From PALSA-612 sp046729255 (GTDB lineage: Bacteria; Actinomycetota; Thermoleophilia; Gaiellales; Gaiellaceae): 64,000 bases of DNA. Location: positions 1 to 64,000 of the forward strand of contig JBKPGF010000007.1 in the NCBI GenBank assembly GCA_046729255.1, given 5' to 3'. Below are positions 41,745-50,527 of this stretch, one piece after another. Each line of letters begins with the position of its first letter. Position 1 is the stretch's first letter. A program made the position numbers and the translations under genes. Under the pieces are notes generated by a model. The model had not been told where the DNA came from and searched no databases. It saw nothing but the letters and a program-made list of their open reading frames with translations.

Positions 41745-44700
41745 CCCACGGCGCCCACTCGCCGGACGAAGTCGTCCCCGCGGCCGTCGTCTGAGCGAAG
41801 CCGCGCGAATGCCTCGTCGGGGAGGCTGCCCATCGCCGCGTAGCGGTCGGCAGCATCGGCGGCGTCGCCCGAGGCGAAAGCACACGCAGCCTCGAGCCAC
41901 GGCGTAGGCCTGGCGACGCGGCGGGCGACGTCGACGAGCTCGTTTCCACGGCCGAGCCCGGAGAGCGCGAACGTGAGGTCGGCAGTCCAGAAGCCCGCCG
42001 TCTCGACGGTGCTCTTTCCCCACGACTCGAGCAGCTCGCGTGTCAGCTCCCGAGCCGCGGACTCGTCTCCGGCCGCGCCGTTCGTCCGTGCGGCGAGCGC
42101 GAGCGCCGGGTAGAGCGTCTGCGGGTAACCGACCTCGCGCCCGAGCGCGACGTACCGCTCGGCGTCATCGAGAGCGCCTTCGAGATCACCACGTCCGAGG
42201 CGGATCCAGCCGCGTACCTGCCGCGCTCCGAGCTCCGTGTAGTAGTCCGTGTAGTAGTCCGCTGGACCTTCGACCGCTGCGAGCAGCACCTCGACGTCGG
42301 CGGCCGCGTCGTCCCACCGTCCGGTCCAGTAGCACTCGAACAGCCGCTCGATCTCGAACCAGCGGATACCGGTGGCGTCGCCCAGCCTCTCGGCGATACG
42401 CCGTCCCTCTGCGTGCACGGCGAACGCCCGATCGAGGTTGCCCAGGTGGTTGAGGATCGTGCCGAAGTTCAGGTACCCGCGCACGCTCTCGACGGAGCCG
42501 ATGGCCGCCGAGATCTCGACGCTGCGTTCGAGGTCGGCGACACCGCCGGCGTCGCCGAGCGTCACACGCGCCACGCCGATGTTGTTGAGGGCATGCGCGC
42601 GAATCTCGTCCAGCTCGAGCTGCTCGGCCATCGCGAGCGCATCCTTGCCGAGCCGGATGGCCTCGTCGGACTGCGCCTCTGCAGCTCGGAAGCGCGAGAG
42701 GCTGCTGAGCACGAGCGCCTTCTGCCGCGACGGCGAATCGTCTTCGAGCAGGGCAGCGGCGGCCTCCAGCCGGGCGAAGGCGCCGTCGACATCGCCCTGG
42801 CGAAAGCGCAGCTCGGCGAGCATCACGTCGGCCGATGCCGCCCGCCTCACGTCGCCCGCTGCGAGCAGGAGCTCGTGTGCCTGCTCGAGGTCGTCGGCGC
42901 CGCCGGCCTCCGCGCGGAAACGGGCCCTCCCCAGCCTCAGCCGCAGCACCGCCTCGCCTGGATCGCCGGGCGGCATGAGCTCGAGCGCGTCCGCGTAGAA
43001 CTTCTCGGCCGAACCGAACGCGGAGAGCTGGGCCGCATGATCGCCGGCAGTCTGGAGCGCGGCCCACGCATAACGAGCCAGCTCGTCGGAAGGCTGTCCC
43101 GACAGCTGCGCGTAGTCGAGCGCGCTCGTGTAGTGGTGCGCGGTCATCTCCGCGAGGCTCGACGCGCGATCCGGAGCGAGCGCAGCGATCCAGTCGCCGG
43201 CGATCCGGTGCTTCTCGGTGCGCCGCGAGCGCGGGATCTGCCCGTATGCGATGTCGCGGATGAGGACGTGCGAGAAGGCGTATTGGGGCTCGTCCGCCAC
43301 CGCCGAATGAGGTTGCGCGCTGACAAAGCCCTTGCGCTCCAGCTCGGCGACCCGCTCCTCGACCACCTCGCGCGGCAGGCCCGCCAGCTGCTCGAGCGGG
43401 CTGACCCAGAACTCCTTGCCGACAACGGCTGCGTCCTGGAGCACGGCCTTCGCCTCACGGCCGAGCACGTCGAGCCTCGCCGCGATGAGAGCGTGGACCG
43501 ACTCGGGAAGCGGCAGCTCGCCTTCCGGTGCGCCCTCGACGAGCATCCGCGCGTACTCCTCGGCATAGAGGGGATTGCCGCCTGTTTGCGAGAGCAGCCG
43601 CGGCCAGACATCTCCGGTCACCGGCATGTCCGTCAGCAATGCCCCGAGCAGCTGGATCGTCGCCTCCGCCGACAGCGGTTCCACACGCTGGACGCCGGGC
43701 CAGCTCGGGCGCCGTTCGAGGAACTCGGGCCGCGCAGTGCAGAGCAACGCGACGGGCGCGTCGCTGCCCCACTCGACGATGTGCTCGAGCAGGTCGAGCA
43801 GCCCATCGTCAGCCCACTGCAGATCCTCCACGGCGAGCACGAAGAGCCCGTAGAGGCCGGCAACCCCCTCCACAAAACGCCGCCACGCCGCAAACGACTC
43901 GCGGCGGTCGTCGGACTCGCCTTCCAGGCCGACGAGCGGTCCGAGGTGACGCTCGACCCAGCTCGCCTCCTTCGCGTCGCGAACGACGGACTGCACCGTC
44001 GCCTGCAGGCGCTCGGCGGCGACTTCTGCTCCGTCGGTTTCGAGGATGCCGGACTGCGCCTTGACGATCTCGGCAAATGCCCAGAACGTGAGCCCCGCGC
44101 CGTACGGGAGGCACCGGCCCCGCCTCCAGACGAGCGGGCCCCCCGCGCTCGTCAAGGAGCGCTGAAGCTCGTTCAGCAGCCGGGACTTGCCGACGCCGGG
44201 ATCCCCGACGAGCGTCACCGACTGGAGCGCCCCGCTCGACCGTGCGCTCTCGATCCTCGTCCGCAGGTACTCCATCTCGCGCACGCGCCCGAAGAGCGGC
44301 GACTCGACGTGGGTGCGAAGCTCGCGCTCCGACGCCGGCACGAGCGACAACGCTTCCCATGCGTCGACGGGCTCGCTCTTCCCTTTCGCGACGACGGGGG
44401 CGAGCGCTGCGTACTCCACCGCGTGGGCCGTCGCGCGCCGGGTCGCCGCGCCGACGAGAATCGCCCCAGGCCGAGCAAGCTGCTGGAGCCGCGCTGCCGT
44501 GTTGACGACGTCGCCGGCTACCGCATTCTCGCCTCGCGCCGGATCGGCGGCGAGGTCGAGGAGCACCTCGCCGGTCGTGATGCCCACGCGTACTCCCAAG
44601 TCGATGCCGCGGTCGGGGTCGCTCATCTCCTCGACGACCCGACGCGCCGCGAACGCTGCGCGCAACGCCCGCTCCGCGTCGTCTTCGTGCGCGAGCGGGG

Positions 44701-44989
44701 CGCCAAAGACTCCGAGGATCGCGTCGCCTATGAACTTCTCCACCGTACCGCCGTATCGCTCCAGCTCGGCGCGAACGCTTCCGTAGTACGGCGTGAGCAG
44801 GCGGCTGACGTCTTCGGGGTCGAGCCGCTCGACCATGCCTGTGTACCCGACAAGGTCGACGAAGAGCACCGTGACGACCCTGCGCTCCGTCGCCGTGCCA
44901 GCTGGCGAGCCAGCGAGGCGTAGACCGCAGGACGAGCAGAACCGGCTCTGTGACGGGTTCTCCTCACCGCACCGGGGGCATATAGACAT
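41708..44989 (-). CDS. Zinc-ribbon class III cyclase-AAA ATPase-TPR protein (paralogue 2)
   Basis: This 1093-residue protein has the same order as paralogue 1: zinc ribbon (Cys4, Cys7, Cys18, Cys21), cyclase domain with Asp45 and KFIGDAILGVFGAPLAHEDD (Lys, Asp) and AGDVVNTAARL (Asn, Arg), a STAND-type ATPase with GDPGVGKS and LAVEDLQWADDGLL, and long TPR-like helices. Key catalytic residues are present. It would make a cyclic nucleotide under control of its ATPase/TPR half. A TACCTT hexamer lies eight bases before ATG 44989. It carries an in-frame DYYT duplication. Confidence 0.85.
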   Translation of the reverse strand: MSICPRCGEENPSQSRFCSSCGLRLAGSPAGTATERRVVTVLFVDLVGYTGMVERLDPEDVSRLLTPYYGSVRAELERYGGTVEKFIGDAILGVFGAPLAHEDDAERALRAAFAARRVVEEMSDPDRGIDLGVRVGITTGEVLLDLAADPARGENAVAGDVVNTAARLQQLARPGAILVGAATRRATAHAVEYAALAPVVAKGKSEPVDAWEALSLVPASERELRTHVESPLFGRVREMEYLRTRIESARSSGALQSVTLVGDPGVGKSRLLNELQRSLTSAGGPLVWRRGRCLPYGAGLTFWAFAEIVKAQSGILETDGAEVAAERLQATVQSVVRDAKEASWVERHLGPLVGLEGESDDRRESFAAWRRFVEGVAGLYGLFVLAVEDLQWADDGLLDLLEHIVEWGSDAPVALLCTARPEFLERRPSWPGVQRVEPLSAEATIQLLGALLTDMPVTGDVWPRLLSQTGGNPLYAEEYARMLVEGAPEGELPLPESVHALIAARLDVLGREAKAVLQDAAVVGKEFWVSPLEQLAGLPREVVEERVAELERKGFVSAQPHSAVADEPQYAFSHVLIRDIAYGQIPRSRRTEKHRIAGDWIAALAPDRASSLAEMTAHHYTSALDYAQLSGQPSDELARYAWAALQTAGDHAAQLSAFGSAEKFYADALELMPPGDPGEAVLRLRLGRARFRAEAGGADDLEQAHELLLAAGDVRRAASADVMLAELRFRQGDVDGAFARLEAAAALLEDDSPSRQKALVLSSLSRFRAAEAQSDEAIRLGKDALAMAEQLELDEIRAHALNNIGVARVTLGDAGGVADLERSVEISAAIGSVESVRGYLNFGTILNHLGNLDRAFAVHAEGRRIAERLGDATGIRWFEIERLFECYWTGRWDDAAADVEVLLAAVEGPADYYTDYYTELGARQVRGWIRLGRGDLEGALDDAERYVALGREVGYPQTLYPALALAARTNGAAGDESAARELTRELLESWGKSTVETAGFWTADLTFALSGLGRGNELVDVARRVARPTPWLEAACAFASGDAADAADRYAAMGSLPDEAFARLRSDDGRGDDFVRRVGAVGYALAAPPPRTS
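42234..42261. repeat. In-frame 12-bp tandem repeat inside the cyclase gene
   Basis: TCCGTGTAGTAG occurs at 42234-42245 and 42246-42257, with TCCG again at 42258-42261. On the coding strand it gives DYYTDYYT in the TPR region, so it keeps the frame. Confidence 0.85.
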
Positions 44990-45047
44990 GGCTGTGCAAG
45001 GTATGGCATGGGCCAGGGCGATACGCAATACTCGAGCCCGCGCGTCG

Positions 45048-45836
45048 CTAGTCGGTCAGTCGCGCCGTGTGGACGTGGGTCTCCCAGACTCGCCGGTGCT
45101 CGCCCCTGTCGAGCCGCGACATCACGCCTTCGAGCAAGGGTGTGCGCTCGTCGTCCGGCAGGTCGCCGATCCAGCCCATGGAGGCGAGGAACGCGACGAG
45201 CCCATCGCGGTCGAGCGTCTGGACGTGCGACACGCTCGTCTCCTCGAACTCTCCGAACGGTGACCCTTCGAACGGGAGGCGCCACTCCCCGGACTCGTAT
45301 CGAACGGTGTTCAGATCGAGGGGATCGTAACCGACGTCCGCGCGCGACGGGCAGCCGCGATCGTCGAGAAACTGCTCGACGGCCGCGATCGACGGCTCCC
45401 AGGGACCGGCCGGGAGATTCCACATGAGGACCAGCATTCCGTCGGGTCGCAGGACGCGTGCGATCTCGACAACGGCGAGCCGGCCCTCGAACCGGTGGAA
45501 GGCCTCGGCCGCGAAGACGCCGTCGACCGACGCATCCACGAGTGGAATCCCCTCTGCGGCGCCGTCGAGCGCCTCCGCGTCGGGGCAGTTGGCAGCCAGG
45601 AGGCGGCGCATCGCCTGCTCTGGCTCGAGGGCGATGACGCGCTCGAAGCTCGCCACGAGCAGGCGCGTGAGCTTCCCGGTACCCGCTCCGAGCTCGAGGA
45701 CGGTGTCGCTCGATCGCAGTCCTGCGACGGCGACGGCCTCGGAAGGCCAGCCTGGCCGGCCGCGCTCGTAGTCCTCGGGCCACCTCTCGAGGCTGCCGAT
45801 GGGCAGCGCCCAGCCGCTAGGAGGGTTTGGCGGCAC
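45048..45836 (-). CDS. Class I SAM-dependent methyltransferase
   Basis: This protein of about 262 residues has the SAM motif VLELGAGTGKLTRLLV, an acidic loop VIALEPEQAM, FAAEAFHRF at the active-site post and LRPDGMLVLMWN. It belongs to the Methyltransf_11 type; substrate unknown. A paralogue-like methyltransferase lies at 49262. GTG 45836 is the last in-frame start before a family B repeat begins upstream, so the promoter region must lie within or beyond the repeat. Confidence 0.8.
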   Translation of the reverse strand: MPPNPPSGWALPIGSLERWPEDYERGRPGWPSEAVAVAGLRSSDTVLELGAGTGKLTRLLVASFERVIALEPEQAMRRLLAANCPDAEALDGAAEGIPLVDASVDGVFAAEAFHRFEGRLAVVEIARVLRPDGMLVLMWNLPAGPWEPSIAAVEQFLDDRGCPSRADVGYDPLDLNTVRYESGEWRLPFEGSPFGEFEETSVSHVQTLDRDGLVAFLASMGWIGDLPDDERTPLLEGVMSRLDRGEHRRVWETHVHTARLTD

Positions 45837-45841
45837 GTCAC

Positions 45842-45960
45842 TCGTCGTCGGGACGCGATGGTCGTTCCGAGGCAAGGACGCAGGGAGCCCGCGTACCCGC
45901 AGCAGGCGGAGCGTACGTGGGCGACCGAGGACACCGCCTCGGGGCGATCCAGCGCGTCAT
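45842..45960 (-). repeat. Intergenic repeat family B, copy 2 (inverted)
   Basis: The reverse complement matches family B (CGCTGGATCGCC, GTCCTCGGTCGCCCACGTAC, GCTCCGCCTGCTGCGGGTAC, CTGCGTCCTTGCCTCG). It lies between the methyltransferase start and the acyl-CoA dehydrogenase stop, immediately upstream of the former. Confidence 0.8.
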
Positions 45961-45992
45961 GGAGGACACAGTCGACGTGTCGTCAGACCCTC

Positions 45993-47174
45993 CTACGAAA
46001 CACCAGCGAGGAGGAACGCTCGCGACTCGCGCGCCATCTCGCGGGCGATCACGAGTCGCTGGATCTCCTGCGTCCCCTCGTAGATCTGCGTGATCTTCGC
46101 GTCGCGCATGAAGCGCTCGACCGGGTACTCCTTGATGTAGCCGTAGCCGCCGAGGATCTGCACGGCCTCGGTCGTCACCGCCATAGCGACGTCGCCGCAC
46201 TTGAGCTTCGCCATCGCAGACGCCTTCGTCAGCTCGGGGCCTTCGACTCCGGCGTCGGCCATCTGCCCGAAGCGGTAGAGCAGCCCGCGCGCGGCCTCGC
46301 ACTCCGTCTCCATGTCGGCGAGCTTCGCCTGGATCAGCTGGTGCTCAGCGATCGGTTTGCCCATCGTCTCGCGCGACTTCGCGTACTCGAGCGCGTAGTC
46401 GGTCGCGCCCTGCGCGATGCCGAGCGCCTGCGCGGCCACTCCCGGTCGCGACCGGTCGAGGATGCGCATCGCGAGTCGGAAGCCTTCGCCCTCCCCACCG
46501 AGAATGTTCCCGGCGGGGATGCGGCAGCCGTCGAAGGCGAGCTCGCCGGTCGTCGAGCCCGAGATTCCCATCTTCGGCTCGAGCCGCGTGACCTCGAATC
46601 CCGGCGCGTCGGCTTCCACGAGGAAGGCGGAGATGCCACTGTGACCTGCCTCAGGATCGGTCTTCGCGAAGACGGTATAGAGCCCGGCGACGCCAGCGTT
46701 CGTGATGAAGCGCTTCGAGCCGTCGAGGACGTACTTGCCGTCGTCGAGCCGAGCCGTCGTCCGCATCGCGGCCGAGTCGGATCCGGAACCGGCCTCGGTG
46801 AGCGCGTACGCGCACAGGATCTCTCCGGAAGCGAGACGAGGGAGCCACTGCTCCTGCTGCTCCCGCGTCCCCTCGAGCTTGAGCCCGAGCGATCCGAGCT
46901 CCTGGACGGCGACGATGAGGCCGCTCGTCGCGCAGACCTTCGACAGCTCCTCGACGGCTACGAGCGCGAGCAGCGTCCCCGTCCCGGTTCCGCCCCACTC
47001 CTCGTCGAACAACAGGCCGAAGAGGTGGTGCTCTCGGAAGAGCTCGACCACATCCCACGGAAACTCGTGCGACTCGTCGATCTCGGCTGCGCGCGGCGCG
47101 ACACGCTCGCGGGCGAGCGTCCGGACGAGCTCACGCAGCTCCTGTTGCTCGTCCTTCAGGACGTCGTAGGGCAC
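45993..47174 (-). CDS. Acyl-CoA dehydrogenase
   Basis: This 393-residue protein has the full acyl-CoA dehydrogenase plan: YALTEAGSGSDSAAMRTTAR, KRFITNAGVAGLYTVFA, PKMGISGSTTGELAFDGCRI, GGYGYIKEYPVERFMRDAKI and TQIYEGTQEIQRLVIAREMA with the usual catalytic Glu region. It would oxidise a short or medium acyl-CoA with FAD and pass electrons to ETF. It is not close to the other dehydrogenase in this window in operon terms. GTG 47174 is supported by TAGACT seven bases upstream. Confidence 0.9.
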   Translation of the reverse strand: MPYDVLKDEQQELRELVRTLARERVAPRAAEIDESHEFPWDVVELFREHHLFGLLFDEEWGGTGTGTLLALVAVEELSKVCATSGLIVAVQELGSLGLKLEGTREQQEQWLPRLASGEILCAYALTEAGSGSDSAAMRTTARLDDGKYVLDGSKRFITNAGVAGLYTVFAKTDPEAGHSGISAFLVEADAPGFEVTRLEPKMGISGSTTGELAFDGCRIPAGNILGGEGEGFRLAMRILDRSRPGVAAQALGIAQGATDYALEYAKSRETMGKPIAEHQLIQAKLADMETECEAARGLLYRFGQMADAGVEGPELTKASAMAKLKCGDVAMAVTTEAVQILGGYGYIKEYPVERFMRDAKITQIYEGTQEIQRLVIAREMARESRAFLLAGVS

Positions 47175-47181
47175 GCGGAGC

Positions 47182-47187
47182 AGTCTA
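47182..47187 (-). promoter_or_regulatory. -10 element (TAGACT) of a leaderless acyl-CoA dehydrogenase promoter
   Basis: TAGACT on the minus strand ends seven bases before GTG 47174. Confidence 0.55.
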
Positions 47188-47228
47188 CGCCGCGGGTAGT
47201 TAGCCACCCGGCGGGACAAAGCCTTGAG

Positions 47229-47354
47229 CCGCCGGAGAAGTCCTGGAGCGGCGCGAGGCGGCGTCCTCGATCGCGCACGTACGCTTCGGTGCTGCGGTAC
47301 GCGCGCTCTCTGCGTCCTTGCCTCGCGCCGCCCAGCCCATTCCGGCGACGAAGC
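47229..47354 (+). repeat. Intergenic repeat family B, copy 3
   Basis: About 126 bases match copy 1: CTGGAGCGGCGCGAGGCG, GTCCTCGATCGCGCACGTAC, GCTTCGGTGCTGCGGTACGC, CTGCGTCCTTGCCTCGCGCC and CCGGCGACGAAGC. It ends exactly at the stop codon of the VOC gene. Confidence 0.8.
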
Positions 47355-47726
47355 TCACCCCGTGGCTGGCTTGTGGCAGACCGCCTCGACGTTGTTGCCG
47401 TCGGGATCATGGACGAACGCGCCGTAGTAGTGCTCGTGATACTCGGAGCGGAGCCCGGGCGGGCCGTTGTCCGTCCCACCGGCCGCCAGTGCCGCCTCGT
47501 AGAACGCGTCGACCGTCTCCCGGTCGGGGCTCGCGAACGCGACGTGCGTGCCGGTGCCGAGCGGCTCCCGCTGGGCGATCCAGAACCGCGGCTCGCGCTC
47601 CGGCCCATAGCCGGCCGCGCCCTCGAACTCCATGACGATCCCGTAGCCGAGGGTTGCGAGCGTCGCGTCGTAGAAGCGCTTGCTCGTTGCGTAGTCCTTC
47701 ACGTTGACGCCGACGTGGTCGAACAT
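47355..47726 (-). CDS. VOC family (glyoxalase-like) protein
   Basis: This 123-residue single VOC domain shows HVGVNVKDYATSKRFYDATL at the front and HEHYYGAFVHDPDGNNVEAV at the end, with His/Glu positions of the metal site. Members act on varied small substrates or bind antibiotics; the role here is unknown. ATG 47726 has GAGGAGG at the right distance. It is divergent from the amidohydrolase gene with only 30 bases between starts. Confidence 0.85.
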   Translation of the reverse strand: MFDHVGVNVKDYATSKRFYDATLATLGYGIVMEFEGAAGYGPEREPRFWIAQREPLGTGTHVAFASPDRETVDAFYEAALAAGGTDNGPPGLRSEYHEHYYGAFVHDPDGNNVEAVCHKPATG

Positions 47727-47744
47727 GGTCCCGCCTCCTCTCGA

Positions 47745-47750
47745 TACTGT
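47745..47750 (+). promoter_or_regulatory. -10 element (TACTGT) of a leaderless amidohydrolase promoter
   Basis: TACTGT ends six bases before ATG 47757. Confidence 0.5.
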
Positions 47751-47756
47751 CGCCCA

Positions 47757-49292
47757 ATGATCCTCGAGAACGGCGTCATCCGCACGATGGATGCAAGCGT
47801 GCCGGTGCAGCGTGCGCTCGCCATCGCCGGTGAGCGCGTCGCAGGCGGGATCGGCACGCACGAGACGGCGCTTGCCAGCCCTGATGTCGTCGACCTCGGC
47901 AGCCGGTGCGTGCTGCCGGGGTTCACGGACTCCCACGTCCACTTCCCGAGCTGGTCGCTCGCGCTGCACCAGGTACGACTCGAGGGCACCACCTCGCTCG
48001 AGGAGGCAGTCGAACGCGTGCGTCCCGCCGTCGCAGGAGTCCGCGAAGGAGGAGTCCTGCGCGGCTTCGGCTGGCGCGATGCCGAATGGCCGTCCACGCC
48101 GACGAGGGAGGCGCTCGACGCCGTCACGGGCAGCGTGCCGACCGCCCTCTTCGCCCACGACTACCACTCTCTCTGGCTCAACTCCGCGACGCTGGCGCTC
48201 GCCGACGGGCAGCTCGACGTGGAGGGCGGCGTCGTCGAGCGGGACGAGAACGGTGAGCCGACGGGCATCCTGCGCGAGGAGGCCGCGTGGCAGTTCCGCG
48301 CGCAGTACCTCACCGCCCCGGACGACGAGTACGTCGACGCGATGCGCGAAGGGCTGCGCGTCGCGGCCTCACGAGGGGTGACGGCCGTGCACGACAAGGA
48401 TGGCTGGCTCGGCGCACCGCGCTTCTGGAAGCGGCTGCACGAGCAGGACGGGCTCACCCTCCGCGTGTGGCAGTCGCTCCCCCACGAGCACCTTGACCGG
48501 GTCGTCGAGGCAGGCGTGCCGCATGGCCTCGGCGACGCGCTGTTCCGGATCGGCTACCTGAAAGCATTCATGGACGGGACGCTCGGCTCCCAGACGGCGC
48601 GCATGCTGGACGGCTCCGGCGTGGAGATCACGAGCAGCGCGGAGCTCGCGGACATCGTCCGGCGGGCGGCGGCGGCGGGCTGGCCGGTCGCCGTACACGC
48701 CATCGGAGACCTCGCCAACCGCGAGGCGCTGGACGCGTTCGACGAGACGCAGGAGCACTGGCGCCCGCGCGGGCTGCGGCAGCGCATCGAGCACGCGCAG
48801 TGCGTCGACACGTCGGATCTCGGTCGCTTCGCAGACGTCGGTGTAGCGACGTCCGTCCAGTTCAGCCATGCGCCGTCCGACCGCGATCTCGCCGAGCGCT
48901 TCTGGGGCGATCGCCTGAACGGGACGTATGCGTTCCGAACGCTCGTCGAGTCGGGTGCGCTCGTCGCGAACGGCTCCGACGCGCCAATCGAGGAGCTCGA
49001 TCCGTGGGCGGGCGTGTGTGCCGGCGTGCTCCGTACGCTCGACGAGCGGCCCGCGTGGCGTCCCGAGCAGGCGGTCACGCTCGAGCAGGCACTCGCGGCG
49101 ACAATCGTCGCGCCGGCGTGGCTGTCCGGTGACGAACGGCGGCGCGGGAAGCTCCTGCCCGGCTACTTCGCCGACCTCGTCGTGCTCGACCGCGACCCTC
49201 TCGGCTGTGATCCCGGGGAGCTACCCGAGGTGCGGGTGGTGGCGACCATGGTCGGCGGGCGATGGATATACAACCCACCCCCCTGGAACTAG
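47757..49292 (+). CDS. YtcJ-like amidohydrolase
   Basis: This 511-residue metal-dependent hydrolase has GFTDSHVHFPSWSLALHQVR (His-x-His metal ligands), FAHDYHSLWLNSATLALADG, KAFMDGTLGSQTARMLD, PVAVHAIGDLANREALDAFD, RIEHAQCVD and the final LVANGSDAPIEELDPWAG with the metal Asp. It is of the amidohydrolase 3/YtcJ group, which hydrolyses amides such as N-substituted formamides; substrate unknown. The C-terminal beta segment ADLVVLDRDPL closes the composite domain. It overlaps the following methyltransferase frame. Confidence 0.88.
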   Translation: MILENGVIRTMDASVPVQRALAIAGERVAGGIGTHETALASPDVVDLGSRCVLPGFTDSHVHFPSWSLALHQVRLEGTTSLEEAVERVRPAVAGVREGGVLRGFGWRDAEWPSTPTREALDAVTGSVPTALFAHDYHSLWLNSATLALADGQLDVEGGVVERDENGEPTGILREEAAWQFRAQYLTAPDDEYVDAMREGLRVAASRGVTAVHDKDGWLGAPRFWKRLHEQDGLTLRVWQSLPHEHLDRVVEAGVPHGLGDALFRIGYLKAFMDGTLGSQTARMLDGSGVEITSSAELADIVRRAAAAGWPVAVHAIGDLANREALDAFDETQEHWRPRGLRQRIEHAQCVDTSDLGRFADVGVATSVQFSHAPSDRDLAERFWGDRLNGTYAFRTLVESGALVANGSDAPIEELDPWAGVCAGVLRTLDERPAWRPEQAVTLEQALAATIVAPAWLSGDERRRGKLLPGYFADLVVLDRDPLGCDPGELPEVRVVATMVGGRWIYNPPPWN

Positions 49293-50107
49293 CCGTGCCT
49301 CGCATCACGCGCGAGGAGGGGCGGCGCCTGTTCGGTGCGGACATCGACGCGTACGATCGAGGGCGTCCCGGCCACCCTCCTCGCGTGTACGAGCTCCTCG
49401 TCCAGAGGTGCGGGCTCGTGACGGGTGCACGCGTCGTCGAGATCGGTCCGGGCACCGGCCAGGTCACCCGGCGCCTCCTGGAGCTCGGTGCCGAGATCGT
49501 CGCGGTCGAGCCCGACGACAGGCTGGCCGACCACATTCGCTCGGTCGGACCGGTCACGGTGCTGAATCAGCCGCTGGAGGACGTGGTACTTCCTCCGGAG
49601 TCGTTCGACCTCGCCGTCGCCGCCTCGTCGTTTCACTGGGTCGAAGAGCGCCCAGGGCTCGCGAAGCTGGCCGCCGCGCTGGCTCCGGGTGGCTGGCTCG
49701 CGCTCTGGTGGAGCCACTCCGGGGCGGAAGAAGACCCAAGTCCGTTTCACCGGACACTCCGGCCGATCGTGGACGAGCTGCTCGCCACCCGCGGAGTGGA
49801 GCTGGAGGAGAGCCCGGCGACGAGCCAAGGGGGCACTCGCCATGGCCTCCACGTCGAGGCGCGCCGCGAGGCGCTGGCGCGCGCAGGCTTCGAGCTGATC
49901 GAGCACGAGCTGATTCCCTGGAGCCACACGTGGGACAGCGCCGGAATCCGTGCGCTCTTCGCCTCGTTCTCGCCCATCATCCGGCTCGACGAAGCCACAC
50001 GCGCCGATGTCCTCGACACCGTGGAAGCCGTCGCCGAGCGCGACTTCGGCGGCAGCGTCGAGCTGCCTGTGCTCACGTCGCTCTATACGGCTCGGCGTCC
50101 CACATAG
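49262..50107 (+). CDS. Class I SAM-dependent methyltransferase
   Basis: This protein of about 281 residues has the SAM motif RVVEIGPGTGQVTRRLLELG, IVAVEPDDRLADHIR, SFDLAVAASSFHWVEERPGL and LAPGGWLALWW. The FHWVEE pattern is typical of methyltransferases related to trans-aconitate or cyclopropane-type groups, but the substrate is open. ATG 49262 overlaps the amidohydrolase by 31 bases; GTG 49295, three bases after that stop, is an equally good start. It is probably cotranscribed with the amidohydrolase. Confidence 0.8.
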   Translation: MDIQPTPLELAVPRITREEGRRLFGADIDAYDRGRPGHPPRVYELLVQRCGLVTGARVVEIGPGTGQVTRRLLELGAEIVAVEPDDRLADHIRSVGPVTVLNQPLEDVVLPPESFDLAVAASSFHWVEERPGLAKLAAALAPGGWLALWWSHSGAEEDPSPFHRTLRPIVDELLATRGVELEESPATSQGGTRHGLHVEARREALARAGFELIEHELIPWSHTWDSAGIRALFASFSPIIRLDEATRADVLDTVEAVAERDFGGSVELPVLTSLYTARRPT

Positions 50108-50129
50108 CCTGTCTCTCCCGATCAGCCTC

Positions 50130-50135
50130 TACAAT
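50130..50135 (+). promoter_or_regulatory. -10 element (TACAAT) of a leaderless HxlR promoter
   Basis: TACAAT ends seven bases before GTG 50143; this is the hexamer in the window closest to the TATAAT consensus. Confidence 0.55.
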
Positions 50136-50142
50136 CGGCGTC

Positions 50143-50490
50143 GTGGCGATGCGCACGATGAAGGACATCCACGACGAGACGTGCGCTGTCGCGTGCTGTG
50201 CCGACATCATCGGCGCGAAGTGGACGGCACTTCTGCTCCACGACCTCTCTGAAGGGCCGCGCCGCTTCTCCGAGCTCGAACGTGCGTGTCCCGGCATCAG
50301 CCCGCGGACGCTCTCGGAGCGCCTGCGCCAGCTCGAGCAGGAGCAGATCGTCGAGCGGCGCAGCTACGCCGAGGTGCCGCCGCGTGTCGAGTACGAGCTG
50401 ACAGCGAAGGGCGAGTCGCTACTCCCGATCATCGACGCGATGCGCGAGTTCGGCCACGCTTGGCTCGTCCCCGAGCACGACCACCACTAG
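50143..50490 (+). CDS. HxlR family winged-helix transcriptional regulator
   Basis: This protein of about 115 residues has the HxlR pattern: an N-terminal cysteine (ETCAVACCADIIGAKWTALL), LLHDLSEGPRRFSELERACP, the recognition helix ISPRTLSERLRQLEQEQIVE and a wing RRSYAEVPPRVEYELTAKGE. HxlR proteins bind DNA as dimers and sense redox or small aldehydes through the cysteine. Here three cysteines (CAVACC) occur near the sensor place. GTG 50143 fits the leaderless promoter; ATG 50149 also possible. Target genes are unknown; the upstream methyltransferase lies 35 bases away. Confidence 0.88.
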   Translation: MAMRTMKDIHDETCAVACCADIIGAKWTALLLHDLSEGPRRFSELERACPGISPRTLSERLRQLEQEQIVERRSYAEVPPRVEYELTAKGESLLPIIDAMREFGHAWLVPEHDHH

Positions 50491-50527
50491 CAAGGCCTCG
50501 CCGGCGGCCAGACGTGCCAGGGGAGTG

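Noticed and set aside
42413..44923. 836-codon plus-strand frame opposite the second cyclase gene
   Set aside because: The opposite frame has clear cyclase and ATPase motifs; this one has none and its composition is typical of antisense GC-rich shadows.
45495..47750. Upstream part of a 1265-codon plus-strand frame running into the amidohydrolase
   Set aside because: It crosses the methyltransferase, a repeat B copy and the acyl-CoA dehydrogenase on the other strand; only the part from 47757 has amidohydrolase motifs.
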